A stretch of DNA of 64,000 nt from Myxococcales bacterium (GCA_016794365.1 JAEUKB010000002.1:1-64000); one strand, 5' to 3'. Counted from the stretch's first letter, positions 25,415-35,041 are shown. Notes: generated by a model not told the origin, from the letters alone. Program-made: numbers and translations.

Positions 25415-28363
25415 CTACTCGATCTCGACGGTGGCAACATGGAGCGCGCGCTCTTGCTGCTTGGCCACCTGCGGATCTCCGGACACTGGCATGCGCTCAT
25501 TGCGTCGGTATAGACCCAGCTGAAGCGTCGCTGGTCCCGGCGGAAAGCTGGCCGGAATCACAACCTTGGTGACATCGCGCAGATACTGACCGGGTCGCAG
25601 TCGCTGCGGTGGCAGAAGTCCCGACAGAAAGTCGTGATCTCCGTTTACAAACAGACCATTTTCCATCCGAAGGTGCGCAAACAGCTTGTATCCCGACGGT
25701 ACGCGCTTGTCGCTGCGCAGCACCACCGCGATCGAAGCGCTCTGTCCGCGACGGACTTTCGGGGTCTGGACATCGACGCCAACCAGCGTCAGCACATCCC
25801 CGAGCCGCGCACGCAGCGGCGTCGGTGCTGGGATGGGCTGACTCGACAGGTTGCCCGTGACAAGCTGCGCAAAGCCCGGAGGCACCGCGCTGTCATCCAT
25901 CCACGCCGCAAGCTGCTCGTGAAGCTTCGCTTCGTCGCTTGGACGCAGTCCTTGTAGATCGTGATCTTCGCTGGGATCCGCTGTCAGGTCGTACAGCTCA
26001 CGCGTGCCGTCGGGAATCAGGTTTTCAATGTAGTGATATCGGCTGGACACAACGGCTTTGCGCACCGTCGGACCTTCGTACATCACTTCTTGAAACACGA
26101 CCCGATCGAGCGACGGCGCTTGTCCCAGCAGGATCGGCCACAGCGAGCTTCCCGTCGCATCCGGCGGCAGGGAAAGACCTCCGAGCTGAAGCAGCGTCGG
26201 CATGATATCGACGTGACCGACTGGCGCAGACGACCGCGACTTGCCACCGACCGCGACGAGCCCCGGCACATGAACGATCAGCGGAACCTGCGTCTGATTT
26301 CGATACAGGTGATAGCCGTGACGACGATCGGGAGGAATGCCGTGCTCACCGAGCCCTTCGCCGTGATCTGCCGTCACAACCACGACGGTACGATTCCACG
26401 CTGGGCTCTTTCGCAAGAGCGCCAGCAGTCGGCCAATGTGCTCGTCGGTGTAACGAATCTCTCCGTCGTATAGATCCGTCTCGGAAGTGCCGAAGCTCGC
26501 CTGTCCCGGCGGGGGCGGATGCGGCTCGTAGCGAAAGTGCGGATCGTAGTAGTGAAGCCAGGCAAAGATCGGCTGTTCTCCGTCGAGAAGTGGACCCAGC
26601 TTCTGCTCCGCAAGGTCGGTCAGCTCTTTGGCTGAGCTTCCGCTCGTCGCCGACGGATCGCCACCGAGTGAGTGCAACGTCTGCAAGTGATAGTCGTAGT
26701 CCACAAAGCCGCGCCCAAGGCCCCACGTCGGCTCGAAGTAGTGATACGGCAGCATCGCGACGGTGTGATAGCCCGCTTCCCGATAGACCTCGGACAGCAG
26801 ACGATTTTGCGGCAGCACCTCGGGCGGCCAGTGCGACCACGGTGAACCCCAGGCAATCTGCGACGGATAGCGTCCCGTCAAGATCGCCGGAACCGAGTAG
26901 CGCGTCGAGGGAGCATGCGCCCACGCCTGCTCAAACAGCACACTGTCGGCTTCACTCGCCAAGGCATCGAGCTGCGGCGTCGTCTTGCGCGAATAGCCGT
27001 AACAGCTCATGTGATCGGCCCGCAGCGCATCGATCGTGATCAAGATGACGTGCGGTTTTTTGGGCAAGCTCGACGGAAGCGAGCCAAGCTGCGCGCGCGC
27101 TCCCTTTGGCTTGGCGTCGTGACCGTTGCAGTTTTGATCAATCCCGTCGTCCGGCCAGTCAAATGCGCCGGGATAGACATCGGGATCGAGGTCGTTACAG
27201 TCGGTGCCTCCGATCGCAAAGTGCGAGGCCACCCCGTCGCGATCCCAGTCGAGCAGGTGCGAGATCACATGCAGCAGACGCGCGGACAGCGGAAGCTCAC
27301 TCTGCGCGGCCTTGCGAACCCGTTCCGACTGACCGAGCTGCACAGCCCCGAGCCACAGCACCAGCGGCAACAGCCACAGCGCAAACCGCACGCGGGACAG
27401 AGAAAGCCGCCCAGACAGTCGCAGCCCGACGACAAACAACAAAAACCACAGCGCGACGCCGTACACCACACGCAGATCGATCTGAACCAGCGTCGATCGA
27501 TACGACAGCCACAGCGCACAGGCAGCGATCGCAACCAGACCCAGCGGCAGCATCACCAGTGCGGTCTTGGTCTGCAAAAACGGCCAGCGACTGCCAACGG
27601 ACTTCGCCAGCGCCTGTCCTATGAAGTGTCCAATGAGCACACACCCAAGCCACAGAAGCGGTGTCCACAGCGCCAGGTTGAGCGCGCGCAGGCTCGCATC
27701 CATTTTTGGATGGGCAAAGAGCTTCCACAGCGCAAGCGACTCACAGCCAGCAAACAGCCCGACGCCGATCAGCCAGCCGAGCGCATACAGACTGCGCGGC
27801 CCGAGCGGACGCAGGTTCGGTGGTGTCGCACTTTTGGGCAGCAGCGCGTCCAAGACAAGCGTCACAAGCAGCGCGGGAATCGCCAGCCCCGCAGCCGTCG
27901 CGCCGAGCAAAAGCGCCGTCAGTCCCCGATGGTGAAACAGCTGAAGATACAGCCTCGCGAGCGGATGAAGGGACAGCGCCAACAGGAGGCCCGGAAGCCC
28001 GACGAGCAGCACCTTGCGCACACGCGAAAGCCGCAGCGGAGCCTGCTCCGACGGGTCTTGCCACAGCCAGCCGAGCAGCGTCGCGTCCGACAGCTTCGAC
28101 ATCAGCAACCAGCCCAGCCAGCCGAGCAGCGAAAACACCGCGCCGTACAGACAGCCGACAAACGCCACAAGCTGCCACGTTCCGTGGGGCAAAAAGCGCT
28201 GCCAGCCGACACCACCGCGCAGAAGCTCCCACATGGTCACCAAAAAAGCAGCGATGACGGCGGACAAAAGGACATGCCCGGACTTTCGTATCGCCGGTTG
28301 TGCGTCGGTGTGTGTGCTCACAAGGGGTTTAGGTATGTCGCAGCAGCGCGTGTCCGTCAACAC
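25415..28363 (-). CDS. Large membrane-anchored sulfatase/alkaline-phosphatase superfamily fusion protein
   Basis: A 982-residue protein in four parts. About ten membrane helices occupy residues 27-350. A metal-binding motif region follows near 371-415 (GGTDCNDLDPDVYPGA then DDGIDQNCNG). The sulfatase-fold catalytic domain runs from about 432 (HVILITIDALRADHMSCYGY) to about 800, with HGEGLGEHG and metal-site DHG residues. A C-terminal beta domain ends the protein. The nucleophile position reads STRYSVPAILTG: Thr, not the Cys or Ser that becomes formylglycine. Phospho-group transfer is therefore as likely as sulfate hydrolysis. The start is GTG 28363, with an alternative GTG at 28321. Confidence 0.85.
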   Translation of the reverse strand: MLTDTRCCDIPKPLVSTHTDAQPAIRKSGHVLLSAVIAAFLVTMWELLRGGVGWQRFLPHGTWQLVAFVGCLYGAVFSLLGWLGWLLMSKLSDATLLGWLWQDPSEQAPLRLSRVRKVLLVGLPGLLLALSLHPLARLYLQLFHHRGLTALLLGATAAGLAIPALLVTLVLDALLPKSATPPNLRPLGPRSLYALGWLIGVGLFAGCESLALWKLFAHPKMDASLRALNLALWTPLLWLGCVLIGHFIGQALAKSVGSRWPFLQTKTALVMLPLGLVAIAACALWLSYRSTLVQIDLRVVYGVALWFLLFVVGLRLSGRLSLSRVRFALWLLPLVLWLGAVQLGQSERVRKAAQSELPLSARLLHVISHLLDWDRDGVASHFAIGGTDCNDLDPDVYPGAFDWPDDGIDQNCNGHDAKPKGARAQLGSLPSSLPKKPHVILITIDALRADHMSCYGYSRKTTPQLDALASEADSVLFEQAWAHAPSTRYSVPAILTGRYPSQIAWGSPWSHWPPEVLPQNRLLSEVYREAGYHTVAMLPYHYFEPTWGLGRGFVDYDYHLQTLHSLGGDPSATSGSSAKELTDLAEQKLGPLLDGEQPIFAWLHYYDPHFRYEPHPPPPGQASFGTSETDLYDGEIRYTDEHIGRLLALLRKSPAWNRTVVVVTADHGEGLGEHGIPPDRRHGYHLYRNQTQVPLIVHVPGLVAVGGKSRSSAPVGHVDIMPTLLQLGGLSLPPDATGSSLWPILLGQAPSLDRVVFQEVMYEGPTVRKAVVSSRYHYIENLIPDGTRELYDLTADPSEDHDLQGLRPSDEAKLHEQLAAWMDDSAVPPGFAQLVTGNLSSQPIPAPTPLRARLGDVLTLVGVDVQTPKVRRGQSASIAVVLRSDKRVPSGYKLFAHLRMENGLFVNGDHDFLSGLLPPQRLRPGQYLRDVTKVVIPASFPPGPATLQLGLYRRNERMPVSGDPQVAKQQERALHVATVEIE

Positions 28364-28453
28364 CCACAGCCGCGACCCGAAAATCCGTAGGAATCCGAGT
28401 TGTCACAACATGCGTGCTGGTACTTGGGCGGGCCAGTGATTTATAGTGATACC

Positions 28454-28475
28454 GAGGGTCCACTTGCCAACCCTC
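28454..28475. promoter_or_regulatory. Inverted repeat upstream of the kinase gene
   Basis: GAGGGT-ccacttgcca-ACCCTC is a perfect 6-bp dyad just before the kinase start. A TATAGTGA sequence (28442-28449) precedes it and could be a -10 element. A matching TATAGTGA lies directly at the start of the second kinase gene (47855-47862). Confidence 0.35.
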
Positions 28476-28479
28476 GAGT

Positions 28480-30285
28480 GTGGAGAGACAGCCGTTGACT
28501 GCGCAGGCCCAACAGGGCGCCGAGCTTTTGGGACGCACGCTGAGCCGCACCTATCATGTGGAGCGAGTGCTCGGTGGTGGCGGCATGGGCGCTGTGTACG
28601 CAGCGCGTCATGTTCGGACCGGCGGCCTGTTTGCGGTCAAAGTGCTGCATCGCGAAACCGCAGCCGATGCCGAGATCTACAAGCGCTTCCAAGATGAAGC
28701 CAAGACGGTGTCCGCGCTGCGTCATCCGCACATCGTGCAAGTCACCGACTTTGACCAAGACGAAGACGGGACGCCGTTTATCGTCATGGAGCTGCTCGAA
28801 GGCGAAGACCTGTATCAGCGTCTGTGCCGCGTTCGCCGCTTGCCGCTCCCGGAAGTCATCGATATCGCGCGTCAAGTTGGATCGGCCCTGCACGCCGCCC
28901 ACGACAAGGGAATCGTCCACCGAGACGTCAAGCCACAGAACATCTTTCTGGTTCGGCACGACATCGCGGACATCGTGTCGGAAGTGGCCAAGGTCGTAGA
29001 CTTCGGCATCTCGAAGATTCGCCGCAACGGTGCGCAGATGACGCGCGACATGACGCTGCTGGGAACGCCGCAGTTTATGTCGCCGGAAGCGGCGCTCGGT
29101 CAAAACTCGGCGATCGATGGGCGTGCGGATCAGTGGTCGCTGGCGGTGATCATGTACTTGTGTCTATCCGGACGGCTGCCGTTTGACAGCGAAAACCCGG
29201 TCGGCGTGCTGTACATGGTCGTTCACGAAAAGCCGGTTCCTCTCAAGCAGCTTGCGCCGGATGTGCCGGATCACGTCGTCGCAGCGATTGAGCGGGCGAT
29301 GTCCAAGAAGAAGGAAGACCGCTTCCCTCGGATGGTGGACTTCGTCAAAGCGATCTTGGGTCAGTCCGGCCATGCCGCGTCGCGACTGAACCTGAGCCCA
29401 GCGCAGCTTCCCGAGCCAGCGCGACCGCAGCCAAGTCCTCCGCCGCAGCTGGCACCGGCTCGACTTCCGGCTGCGATGCCAAGTGTCGGACACATGCCGA
29501 CCGGACCGGGCGGACTGCCAGTCAAAGGCGGACTGACGGTGGGCGGAACGCCGACACCTAAGTTTGATCCGCCGACGACGCCGCATGCCCAGCCGCCGAT
29601 TACGCCAGCCCCAACGCGGGTCGAACCGCGTGCGCAGCAGCGAGCCCCGAGCGGAAATACGCCGACCAACATCGTCCTCAATGAAGCGGAGATGCAGGCG
29701 CTGCTCAGTCGCTCGGCGGACACGCCGGTGTCACCGGAAGCCATCGCCAGCGAGTTCGCGCAAGGACCGACGCGGCTCACGGGCGCAAACGATCCGACAC
29801 CCGCCGTCGCTGAGCCTGGACTGCGCGTTCCGACCGAAGAGCGTCCCTTTGATCCCTATCCCAGCACGCTGTCGCGCGCGACCGGACAGCAGGCGGTTTC
29901 TGGCGGAGCACTCTCGGAAAGTGCGCTTCGTGCGACGAGCAGCGCTCCCGTTGCCCTGCTGCTATCGACCATTGGCGTTCAGCCTCGATCAAACCTGCGG
30001 CTGGGACTGAGCGGCGCGGCCATCGTGCTGGGCATCGCGGGCCTGATTTGGCTGCTCAGCGGCGACGGTACAAGCGACAAGAGCCAGACCGTCAGCAGCC
30101 CGCCCGTCACCACCGAGCAGCACGCAAACACCGTCGTGAGCGATGGTGGAAGCAGCGCAAGCGATGACAGCCCGCCGAGCAAGACCACACAGCCGAGCGG
30201 TCGCAGTTCCAGCGGAAGCAAGCGCCCCAGCGCCAAGACTCCGAGCGACAGCTCCAAGCGCATCAAAATCGATCCGGGTGTGTGA
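28480..30285 (+). CDS. Membrane-anchored Ser/Thr protein kinase (Hanks type)
   Basis: A 601-residue protein. The kinase domain spans residues 23-295: P-loop LGGGGMGAVY, ATP Lys54 (AVKVL), catalytic HRDVKPQN (Asp149), DFG Asp174, activation loop with SPEAALG. All appear intact. A long Pro-rich linker (about 300-500) is followed by one transmembrane helix (SGAAIVLGIAGLIWLL) and a short Ser-rich tail. The start is GTG 28480, or TTG 28495 with GGAGAG upstream. The stop overlaps the next gene's ATG (TGATG-type), so the kinase and the TPR-like protein are coupled. Confidence 0.93.
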   Translation: MERQPLTAQAQQGAELLGRTLSRTYHVERVLGGGGMGAVYAARHVRTGGLFAVKVLHRETAADAEIYKRFQDEAKTVSALRHPHIVQVTDFDQDEDGTPFIVMELLEGEDLYQRLCRVRRLPLPEVIDIARQVGSALHAAHDKGIVHRDVKPQNIFLVRHDIADIVSEVAKVVDFGISKIRRNGAQMTRDMTLLGTPQFMSPEAALGQNSAIDGRADQWSLAVIMYLCLSGRLPFDSENPVGVLYMVVHEKPVPLKQLAPDVPDHVVAAIERAMSKKKEDRFPRMVDFVKAILGQSGHAASRLNLSPAQLPEPARPQPSPPPQLAPARLPAAMPSVGHMPTGPGGLPVKGGLTVGGTPTPKFDPPTTPHAQPPITPAPTRVEPRAQQRAPSGNTPTNIVLNEAEMQALLSRSADTPVSPEAIASEFAQGPTRLTGANDPTPAVAEPGLRVPTEERPFDPYPSTLSRATGQQAVSGGALSESALRATSSAPVALLLSTIGVQPRSNLRLGLSGAAIVLGIAGLIWLLSGDGTSDKSQTVSSPPVTTEQHANTVVSDGGSSASDDSPPSKTTQPSGRSSSGSKRPSAKTPSDSSKRIKIDPGV

Positions 30286-31124
30286 TGAACACGCGCGCTC
30301 TGCTCCTTACGCTTTTTTGCTGTCAGTCGGTCGCGTGGGCCGACAAGCACAGCGACGATCCGCACAAAGAAAAAGTCCGACTTCTGGCACGATCGCTGGC
30401 GCAGGAAGCGACCCAGTCGTTTGAGCGACGAGACTACGTCAAGACGCAGATGCTGCTCGAAGCGGCGTACACGCTGTATCCGACGGAAAAAATCCAGTAC
30501 AGCCTGGCGCGCGTCTACGAAGCGGTCGGTCAAAAGCTGTCGGCGATGCGCTCGTATCAGCAGTTTCTGCGCAAGGTGCCGATCTCGGATCGACTGCCGG
30601 GACAGACCGAAGATGCGACGGGAGCGATCTCACGGCTGCAAAAAGATCTGGGTCACTTGGTGTTTTCCCATGCGCTGCTATCGCCGCTGCGGATCGATGA
30701 AGAAGCGCCAGTGCCCAAAGGAGCGATCGACGCGTGGGTCGAGCCAGGCACACATCGCTTGGTGATGGCCGACGACATCGAGCAAATCAGCGTCGGAGCA
30801 GCCGAAACCAAGACCATCCAGGTGGCAGACCACGACGGAGCGTCGATTACCTCCGTCGATGTCGGTGGAAACTATCAGACGCAGCCAGCGCCACGAACCG
30901 GACTGCGCGCCGCGAAGTGGACGCTCGGTGTGCTCGGCATTGCGACGCTCGGCGTCGGTGGCACGCTGCTCGGAATCGACGGAATGCGAAGCTGTAGCGA
31001 CTTCCCGAGCCTGTGTAACGATCCGCTCGCGACCAAGTGGCCCGGAGTCGGACTGCTAGCGACGGGCGGCGTGATGTTTGGGATCTCTGCGGTGCTGTTT
31101 GGCGTCGATGCCTATCAGCGCTAG
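30285..31124 (+). CDS. Exported TPR/PEGA-like membrane protein coupled to the upstream kinase
   Basis: The protein has about 279 residues. The signal segment is TRALLLTLFCCQSVAWA. TPR-like helices follow (ARSLAQEATQSFERRDYVKTQMLLEAAYTLYPTEKIQYSLARVYEAVGQ), then a beta segment with WVEPGTHRLVMADD that resembles a PEGA surface domain. Two C-terminal helices complete it (KWTLGVLGIATLGVGGTLLG; GVGLLATGGVMFGISAVLFGV). It is likely a periplasmic partner or sensor for the kinase, inferred from the gene overlap. The same kinase + TPR/TM arrangement recurs at 47859-50115. Confidence 0.8.
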   Translation: MNTRALLLTLFCCQSVAWADKHSDDPHKEKVRLLARSLAQEATQSFERRDYVKTQMLLEAAYTLYPTEKIQYSLARVYEAVGQKLSAMRSYQQFLRKVPISDRLPGQTEDATGAISRLQKDLGHLVFSHALLSPLRIDEEAPVPKGAIDAWVEPGTHRLVMADDIEQISVGAAETKTIQVADHDGASITSVDVGGNYQTQPAPRTGLRAAKWTLGVLGIATLGVGGTLLGIDGMRSCSDFPSLCNDPLATKWPGVGLLATGGVMFGISAVLFGVDAYQR

Positions 31125-31129
31125 CGTCG

Positions 31130-32143
31130 CTACAGACCCAGCCGCTTTACATCGTCGCAGCCGTCTTTGTCGCCCGCGCTACAGCCTCGGCGAAGGTATT
31201 CCAGGCCTTTGGTGACGCTCGTTTCCAGGCCTTTTTCGCCTTTGATGTACAGTCGCCCAAGGATCGTGCAGGCATCACCGTCGTTGCGACCACACAGCAC
31301 CGTCAGCAACCGAACCATCTGATCGCAGCTTGCGCGCTGGCCCGAGTCACACGACTTGTTGAGCAGGAGCAGTCCGCCCGGACGATCTGCGGGAATTCCC
31401 TCGGCATTTATCATCATCACGCCCAGGTTGTGACAGCCGCGCATGTCGCCTTTTTGACAGGCAAAGCGATAGCTGGCGGCGGCTTTTTCTTTGTTCTGCT
31501 CGGCACCGTCGCCTTTGTCGAAGCGCTCACCAACGGTAAAGCACGCGCGCGAGTCGTTCTGTTGTTCGCACGCAGCGATGAGCGACCCAAGCTCACTTCC
31601 CGCCGGAGCCGTCAGCAGCCGAGGCGTTCCACCGAGCTTTTTCCACAGCGCACACGAGCGCTCGTCGCGCAGCTCACAGCCGGTCTTGGCATAGGCAAAC
31701 GCGATGTCGCTGTTCTTGATTCCGACGGAGCCGCTCATGTAGCTCTCGGCGGTTTTGCTACACGCGATGCCGTCGCCCAGCTCGCAGCTATGTCGCCACA
31801 GCTCGACGGCGAGCACTTTGTCACGCTCTCCCCCTTCGCCTTTGTCGAGCATCGTTCCGAGTCGCTGACAGCTTGCCGCGTCGTCGCGCTTACAGCCAGC
31901 GGTGAAGGCTTGGCGCGCTTTGGCATAGTCCAGATCGATGTGACCGCCGCTTGGATCTTTGCCTTCGTAAAACGAGCTGCCGAGCGACACGCACGACGCG
32001 CTGTTTCCTTGTGAACAGCCTCGATCGAGGTTGCGCAGGCTCGACGGAATCGACGCGCAGCCGCTGACCCAAAGAAGCACGCCAAGCCACAGCGCTGTGC
32101 GACGGACCCCACACCCGCGCCGAGCGACAATCGCGGTTCCCAT
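31130..32143 (-). CDS. Sel1-repeat lipoprotein with Cys-rich repeats
   Basis: A 337-residue protein. The signal has lipobox LLWVSGC, so it is probably lipid-anchored. The mature part has about seven Sel1-like repeats with a Cys pair each (GCSQGNSASCVSLGSSFYEG; GCKRDDAASCQRLGTMLDKG; SCELGDGIACSKTAESYMSG; RRGCSAGDKDGCDDV). Such repeats form superhelical protein-binding surfaces, and the Cys in each repeat likely form disulfides in the periplasm. AGGA precedes the ATG. Divergent from a trypsin-like protease gene. Confidence 0.88.
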   Translation of the reverse strand: MGTAIVARRGCGVRRTALWLGVLLWVSGCASIPSSLRNLDRGCSQGNSASCVSLGSSFYEGKDPSGGHIDLDYAKARQAFTAGCKRDDAASCQRLGTMLDKGEGGERDKVLAVELWRHSCELGDGIACSKTAESYMSGSVGIKNSDIAFAYAKTGCELRDERSCALWKKLGGTPRLLTAPAGSELGSLIAACEQQNDSRACFTVGERFDKGDGAEQNKEKAAASYRFACQKGDMRGCHNLGVMMINAEGIPADRPGGLLLLNKSCDSGQRASCDQMVRLLTVLCGRNDGDACTILGRLYIKGEKGLETSVTKGLEYLRRGCSAGDKDGCDDVKRLGL

Positions 32144-32215
32144 GACTTCCTAGGTTATCAACTCTCGGCAGAGAGAGCAGCACCAACCGCGTTTGCGGCG
32201 CGATATGATAAGTGC

Positions 32216-33304
32216 GTGGGACTTTCGCGATCGTCTCGGCTTCTCACCACGCTCTGTGCCGTCTTGGCCGGTGCGATGCTGAGCGTGGCAAGCCCGACCC
32301 CGACGCTCGCGACCGTCAAAAAGGGCGGCAAGCTGCTCAAAAAAGAAGCGGTCTTTGCCAAAGCTGCGCCCGCGACGGTGCTCATCGTGATTCCGGGTCA
32401 AGGCAAAGGCAGCATCGGCAGCGGAGTCATCATCGACGCCAGCGGCTTGATCCTGACCAATGCGCATGTCGTCGAAAGCTCGACGGACAAAGTTCAGGTC
32501 TTTTTGTACAACCCGAAAGAGCGCACGCTGGCATCGTCGATTGGTGAATACGTCCGTACGCACACACCGCTCGTCGGAAAGATCGTAAAGAGCGACGCGC
32601 TGCTCGATCTGGCGCTGGTCCAGCTTCCGACGAAAGAATCCAGCTATCCGACGATCGAGCTGGGTGACATTGACTCGCTTCAGATCGGTCAAGATGTCGT
32701 CGCGATTGGCAATCCGCTGGGGCTGACGTGGACGTTTACCACCGGGACGGTATCGGCGCTGCGCAACGATCGCATCCAGACCGATACGCCGCTCAATCAC
32801 GGCAACTCGGGTGGACCGCTGCTGGATCTGCACGCACGGCTCGTCGGAATCAACACATCGATTCGTCGCGACTCGCAAGGTCCGGTGTTTGGCTTCGCGA
32901 TTCCAGTCACCCAAGCGGCGCGGTTCCTACAGCGCTTTCGTGGACACTCGGTTCCGACGGACAGCGACGGACCGCCTGCGCTGCCACTGACGAAGAACCC
33001 GATGCCGCTGCTCGCGATTGTCGTGCGTCAAGACCTGGAGCGGCTGCGCAAGCTGAACAAAGAGCGTCCGAATCGTCAGGCGGAAAGTGCGGTGCAGGGT
33101 GCCTTGGCGGAAGTCGAACACCTCAGTGATCGGATCTTGTCCGAGGATCTCACCGTCGGGCAGTTGATTCCGCGCTTCCTGATTCAGCTCGGTCTGATCT
33201 CACAGCACAACCGAGGCGCCCGCGACGCTGCCGAGCAGCCGGTGCAGCAGCAGGTCGAAAAAGCCGTCGAGCATCTGAAGCAGATTGCCGACGCTGCGCG
33301 CTAG
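32216..33304 (+). CDS. Exported trypsin-like serine protease (S1C/HtrA-like) without PDZ domain
   Basis: A 362-residue protein from GTG 32216. Signal peptide STLATVKK-type: LLTTLCAVLAGAMLSVASPTPTLA. The catalytic triad is visible: His in TNAHVV, Asp in LLDLALVQL, Ser in NHGNSGGPL. The protease domain ends near residue 235. Instead of PDZ domains there is a helical tail (LAIVVRQDLERLRKLNKERPNRQAESAVQ...) of unknown role. It probably acts in the periplasm on misfolded proteins. The start has a weak Shine-Dalgarno. Confidence 0.87.
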   Translation: MGLSRSSRLLTTLCAVLAGAMLSVASPTPTLATVKKGGKLLKKEAVFAKAAPATVLIVIPGQGKGSIGSGVIIDASGLILTNAHVVESSTDKVQVFLYNPKERTLASSIGEYVRTHTPLVGKIVKSDALLDLALVQLPTKESSYPTIELGDIDSLQIGQDVVAIGNPLGLTWTFTTGTVSALRNDRIQTDTPLNHGNSGGPLLDLHARLVGINTSIRRDSQGPVFGFAIPVTQAARFLQRFRGHSVPTDSDGPPALPLTKNPMPLLAIVVRQDLERLRKLNKERPNRQAESAVQGALAEVEHLSDRILSEDLTVGQLIPRFLIQLGLISQHNRGARDAAEQPVQQQVEKAVEHLKQIADAAR

Positions 33305-33305
33305 C

Positions 33306-35000
33306 TTAGCCAAAGATCTGACCCAGGAACTCCAGCAGGGTTTCGCCCGACGCGGGCTGACTGCGGAACGCGACGTAGCCGTCGGGACGGATAAGATACA
33401 GGCTCTCGCTGCGCGCACCGAATGCCCGATGCAGCTCGCCGCGAGGATCCAAGATGAGCGATCCGCTGTAGCCCATCAGATCTTCGGGACGCTCGCGACT
33501 CGGGACGATGATGTGACAGACAAAGCGCTCGCCGTAGATCGGTGACAGCGACGAGACAATGCCAAGCAGGTTGCGATATCCCTCGGAAGTAGCCGCCGCG
33601 CCGTCGAACAGAAGGACGTGATGCTGGCCCCCGTGAAGCAGCGGCAGCAGGCGACGATCTTCGGACTGCTCATCGACGAAGTGAACATCGGGCACGCGCT
33701 TTCCCGGTGCAGGTCCGTCGGAAAACGTCAGCAGATCACGCAAACCAGGAGACTCGTGCCCATCGTCGCCGTGTCGATTCCAAGGCGTGGACTGAACCTG
33801 ACCGACGATCGGGCTATTGTGATACGCGACATCCAGCTCGGACAGCGTTCTCGACGCAGCGCGCTGAATGGGCGACAGGCTGGTCAGAAAGCGCATGACG
33901 CTGTTGCGAAGGCTCTGCGCCCAGTCGCTCGACAGCTTGACCAGCTTGTTCATGCCCTTGGTTGCGCCGTCGGTGCTGCGTAGCACTTCGGCAGCGACGG
34001 GATGACGCTCCGCATGATACGAATCGAGCAGCCGATCCTGCGCGACGCCGTGATGCACAAGCCCGAGCTTCCAGCCCAGGTTGTATGCATCCTGAACGCC
34101 AGTGTTTAGTCCTTGGCCACCGACGGGACTGTGAATGTGCGCGGCATCGCCACAGAGCAGCGCACGACCCGAGCGATAGCGCTCGACCTGCCGACAGTGA
34201 ATCGTAAACTGAACCATCCAGTGCGGATCGCTCACCCGACAGCCTTGCGGACCGCGCTCGTCCATCAGGCGCTGAAAGGTCTCCAGCGTCGGCTCTTCGG
34301 TCGCATCGAAGGCGATCAAGCGATAGCGATGCTCACCCGGCAGAGGAAACGCAGCGAGCGGTCCGTGCGGTGACAGAAACACGATCGCTTCGTCTTTGGG
34401 CTGCGCGCTGGACCAGTCGATCCGAATGTCCGCTTGGGTCAGACGCCACTCGTAGGTTTCTCCGACGAAGGGTAAGCCCAGACCTTTGCGTACTGTGCTG
34501 TGCGCTCCGTCGCAGCCGATCAGATAGCGCGCCGTCACTGTCTCGGTCTTGCCGCCTTCATGCCCAAGCTGACAGCGAACCAAGTCTTCCGTCTGTTCAA
34601 AGGAATGCAGCAGCACCTTGCGCTCGACTGAGCCCCCGAGTCTCACAAGGTGCTGCGCGAGCGCCAGCTCTGTATCGCGCTGCGACAGGTTCAGCATGTA
34701 CGGAAACGCGGTGTCTTGCTCGCCCACTGCGACGTGAACCAGGCGTTCCCAACTCGGCGTAAACACATTCATCGCACGGGCCGGTCGCGCTTGCTCACAC
34801 AGCGCTGCCGCGAGCCCCATGTCCTCGAAGACCTCGAGCGTCCGCGAGTGAAGAATCTGCGCCTTCGAGTAAATCGTCGGCCCCGCCGCTTGATCGATGA
34901 TCCGAAATGGAACCTTGTGGCGACGAAGCTCGCACGCCAAGGTCAAACCGACCGGACCGGCACCGACGATCAGCACCGGAATCTGTGCTTCCGATAACAT
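33306..35000 (-). CDS. FAD-dependent aromatic monooxygenase (PheA/TfdB family)
   Basis: A 564-residue protein from ATG 35000 (GGGGGA Shine-Dalgarno); the longer frame upstream is not used. Rossmann FAD motif VLIVGAGPVGLTLACEL at residues 8-24, the DG motif in YLIGCDGAHSTVRKGLGL, and the GD motif RALLCGDAAHIHSPVGGQGLNTGVQDAYNLGWKL. The C-terminal part has a thioredoxin-like domain (VHFVDEQSEDRRLLPLLHGGQ...YLIRPDGYVAFRSQ), as in phenol hydroxylases. It would use NAD(P)H and O2 to hydroxylate an aromatic compound. The neighbours do not indicate a pathway. Confidence 0.9.
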   Translation of the reverse strand: MLSEAQIPVLIVGAGPVGLTLACELRRHKVPFRIIDQAAGPTIYSKAQILHSRTLEVFEDMGLAAALCEQARPARAMNVFTPSWERLVHVAVGEQDTAFPYMLNLSQRDTELALAQHLVRLGGSVERKVLLHSFEQTEDLVRCQLGHEGGKTETVTARYLIGCDGAHSTVRKGLGLPFVGETYEWRLTQADIRIDWSSAQPKDEAIVFLSPHGPLAAFPLPGEHRYRLIAFDATEEPTLETFQRLMDERGPQGCRVSDPHWMVQFTIHCRQVERYRSGRALLCGDAAHIHSPVGGQGLNTGVQDAYNLGWKLGLVHHGVAQDRLLDSYHAERHPVAAEVLRSTDGATKGMNKLVKLSSDWAQSLRNSVMRFLTSLSPIQRAASRTLSELDVAYHNSPIVGQVQSTPWNRHGDDGHESPGLRDLLTFSDGPAPGKRVPDVHFVDEQSEDRRLLPLLHGGQHHVLLFDGAAATSEGYRNLLGIVSSLSPIYGERFVCHIIVPSRERPEDLMGYSGSLILDPRGELHRAFGARSESLYLIRPDGYVAFRSQPASGETLLEFLGQIFG

Positions 35001-35041
35001 ATCCAAGTCCCCCAGAATCGACGAGACGAGCGCGACGTGAG

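Noticed and set aside
26915..28390. Long plus-strand frame (491 codons) opposite the sulfatase gene
   Set aside because: Gln/Arg-rich low-quality composition. The minus strand has sulfatase and metal-binding motifs in order.
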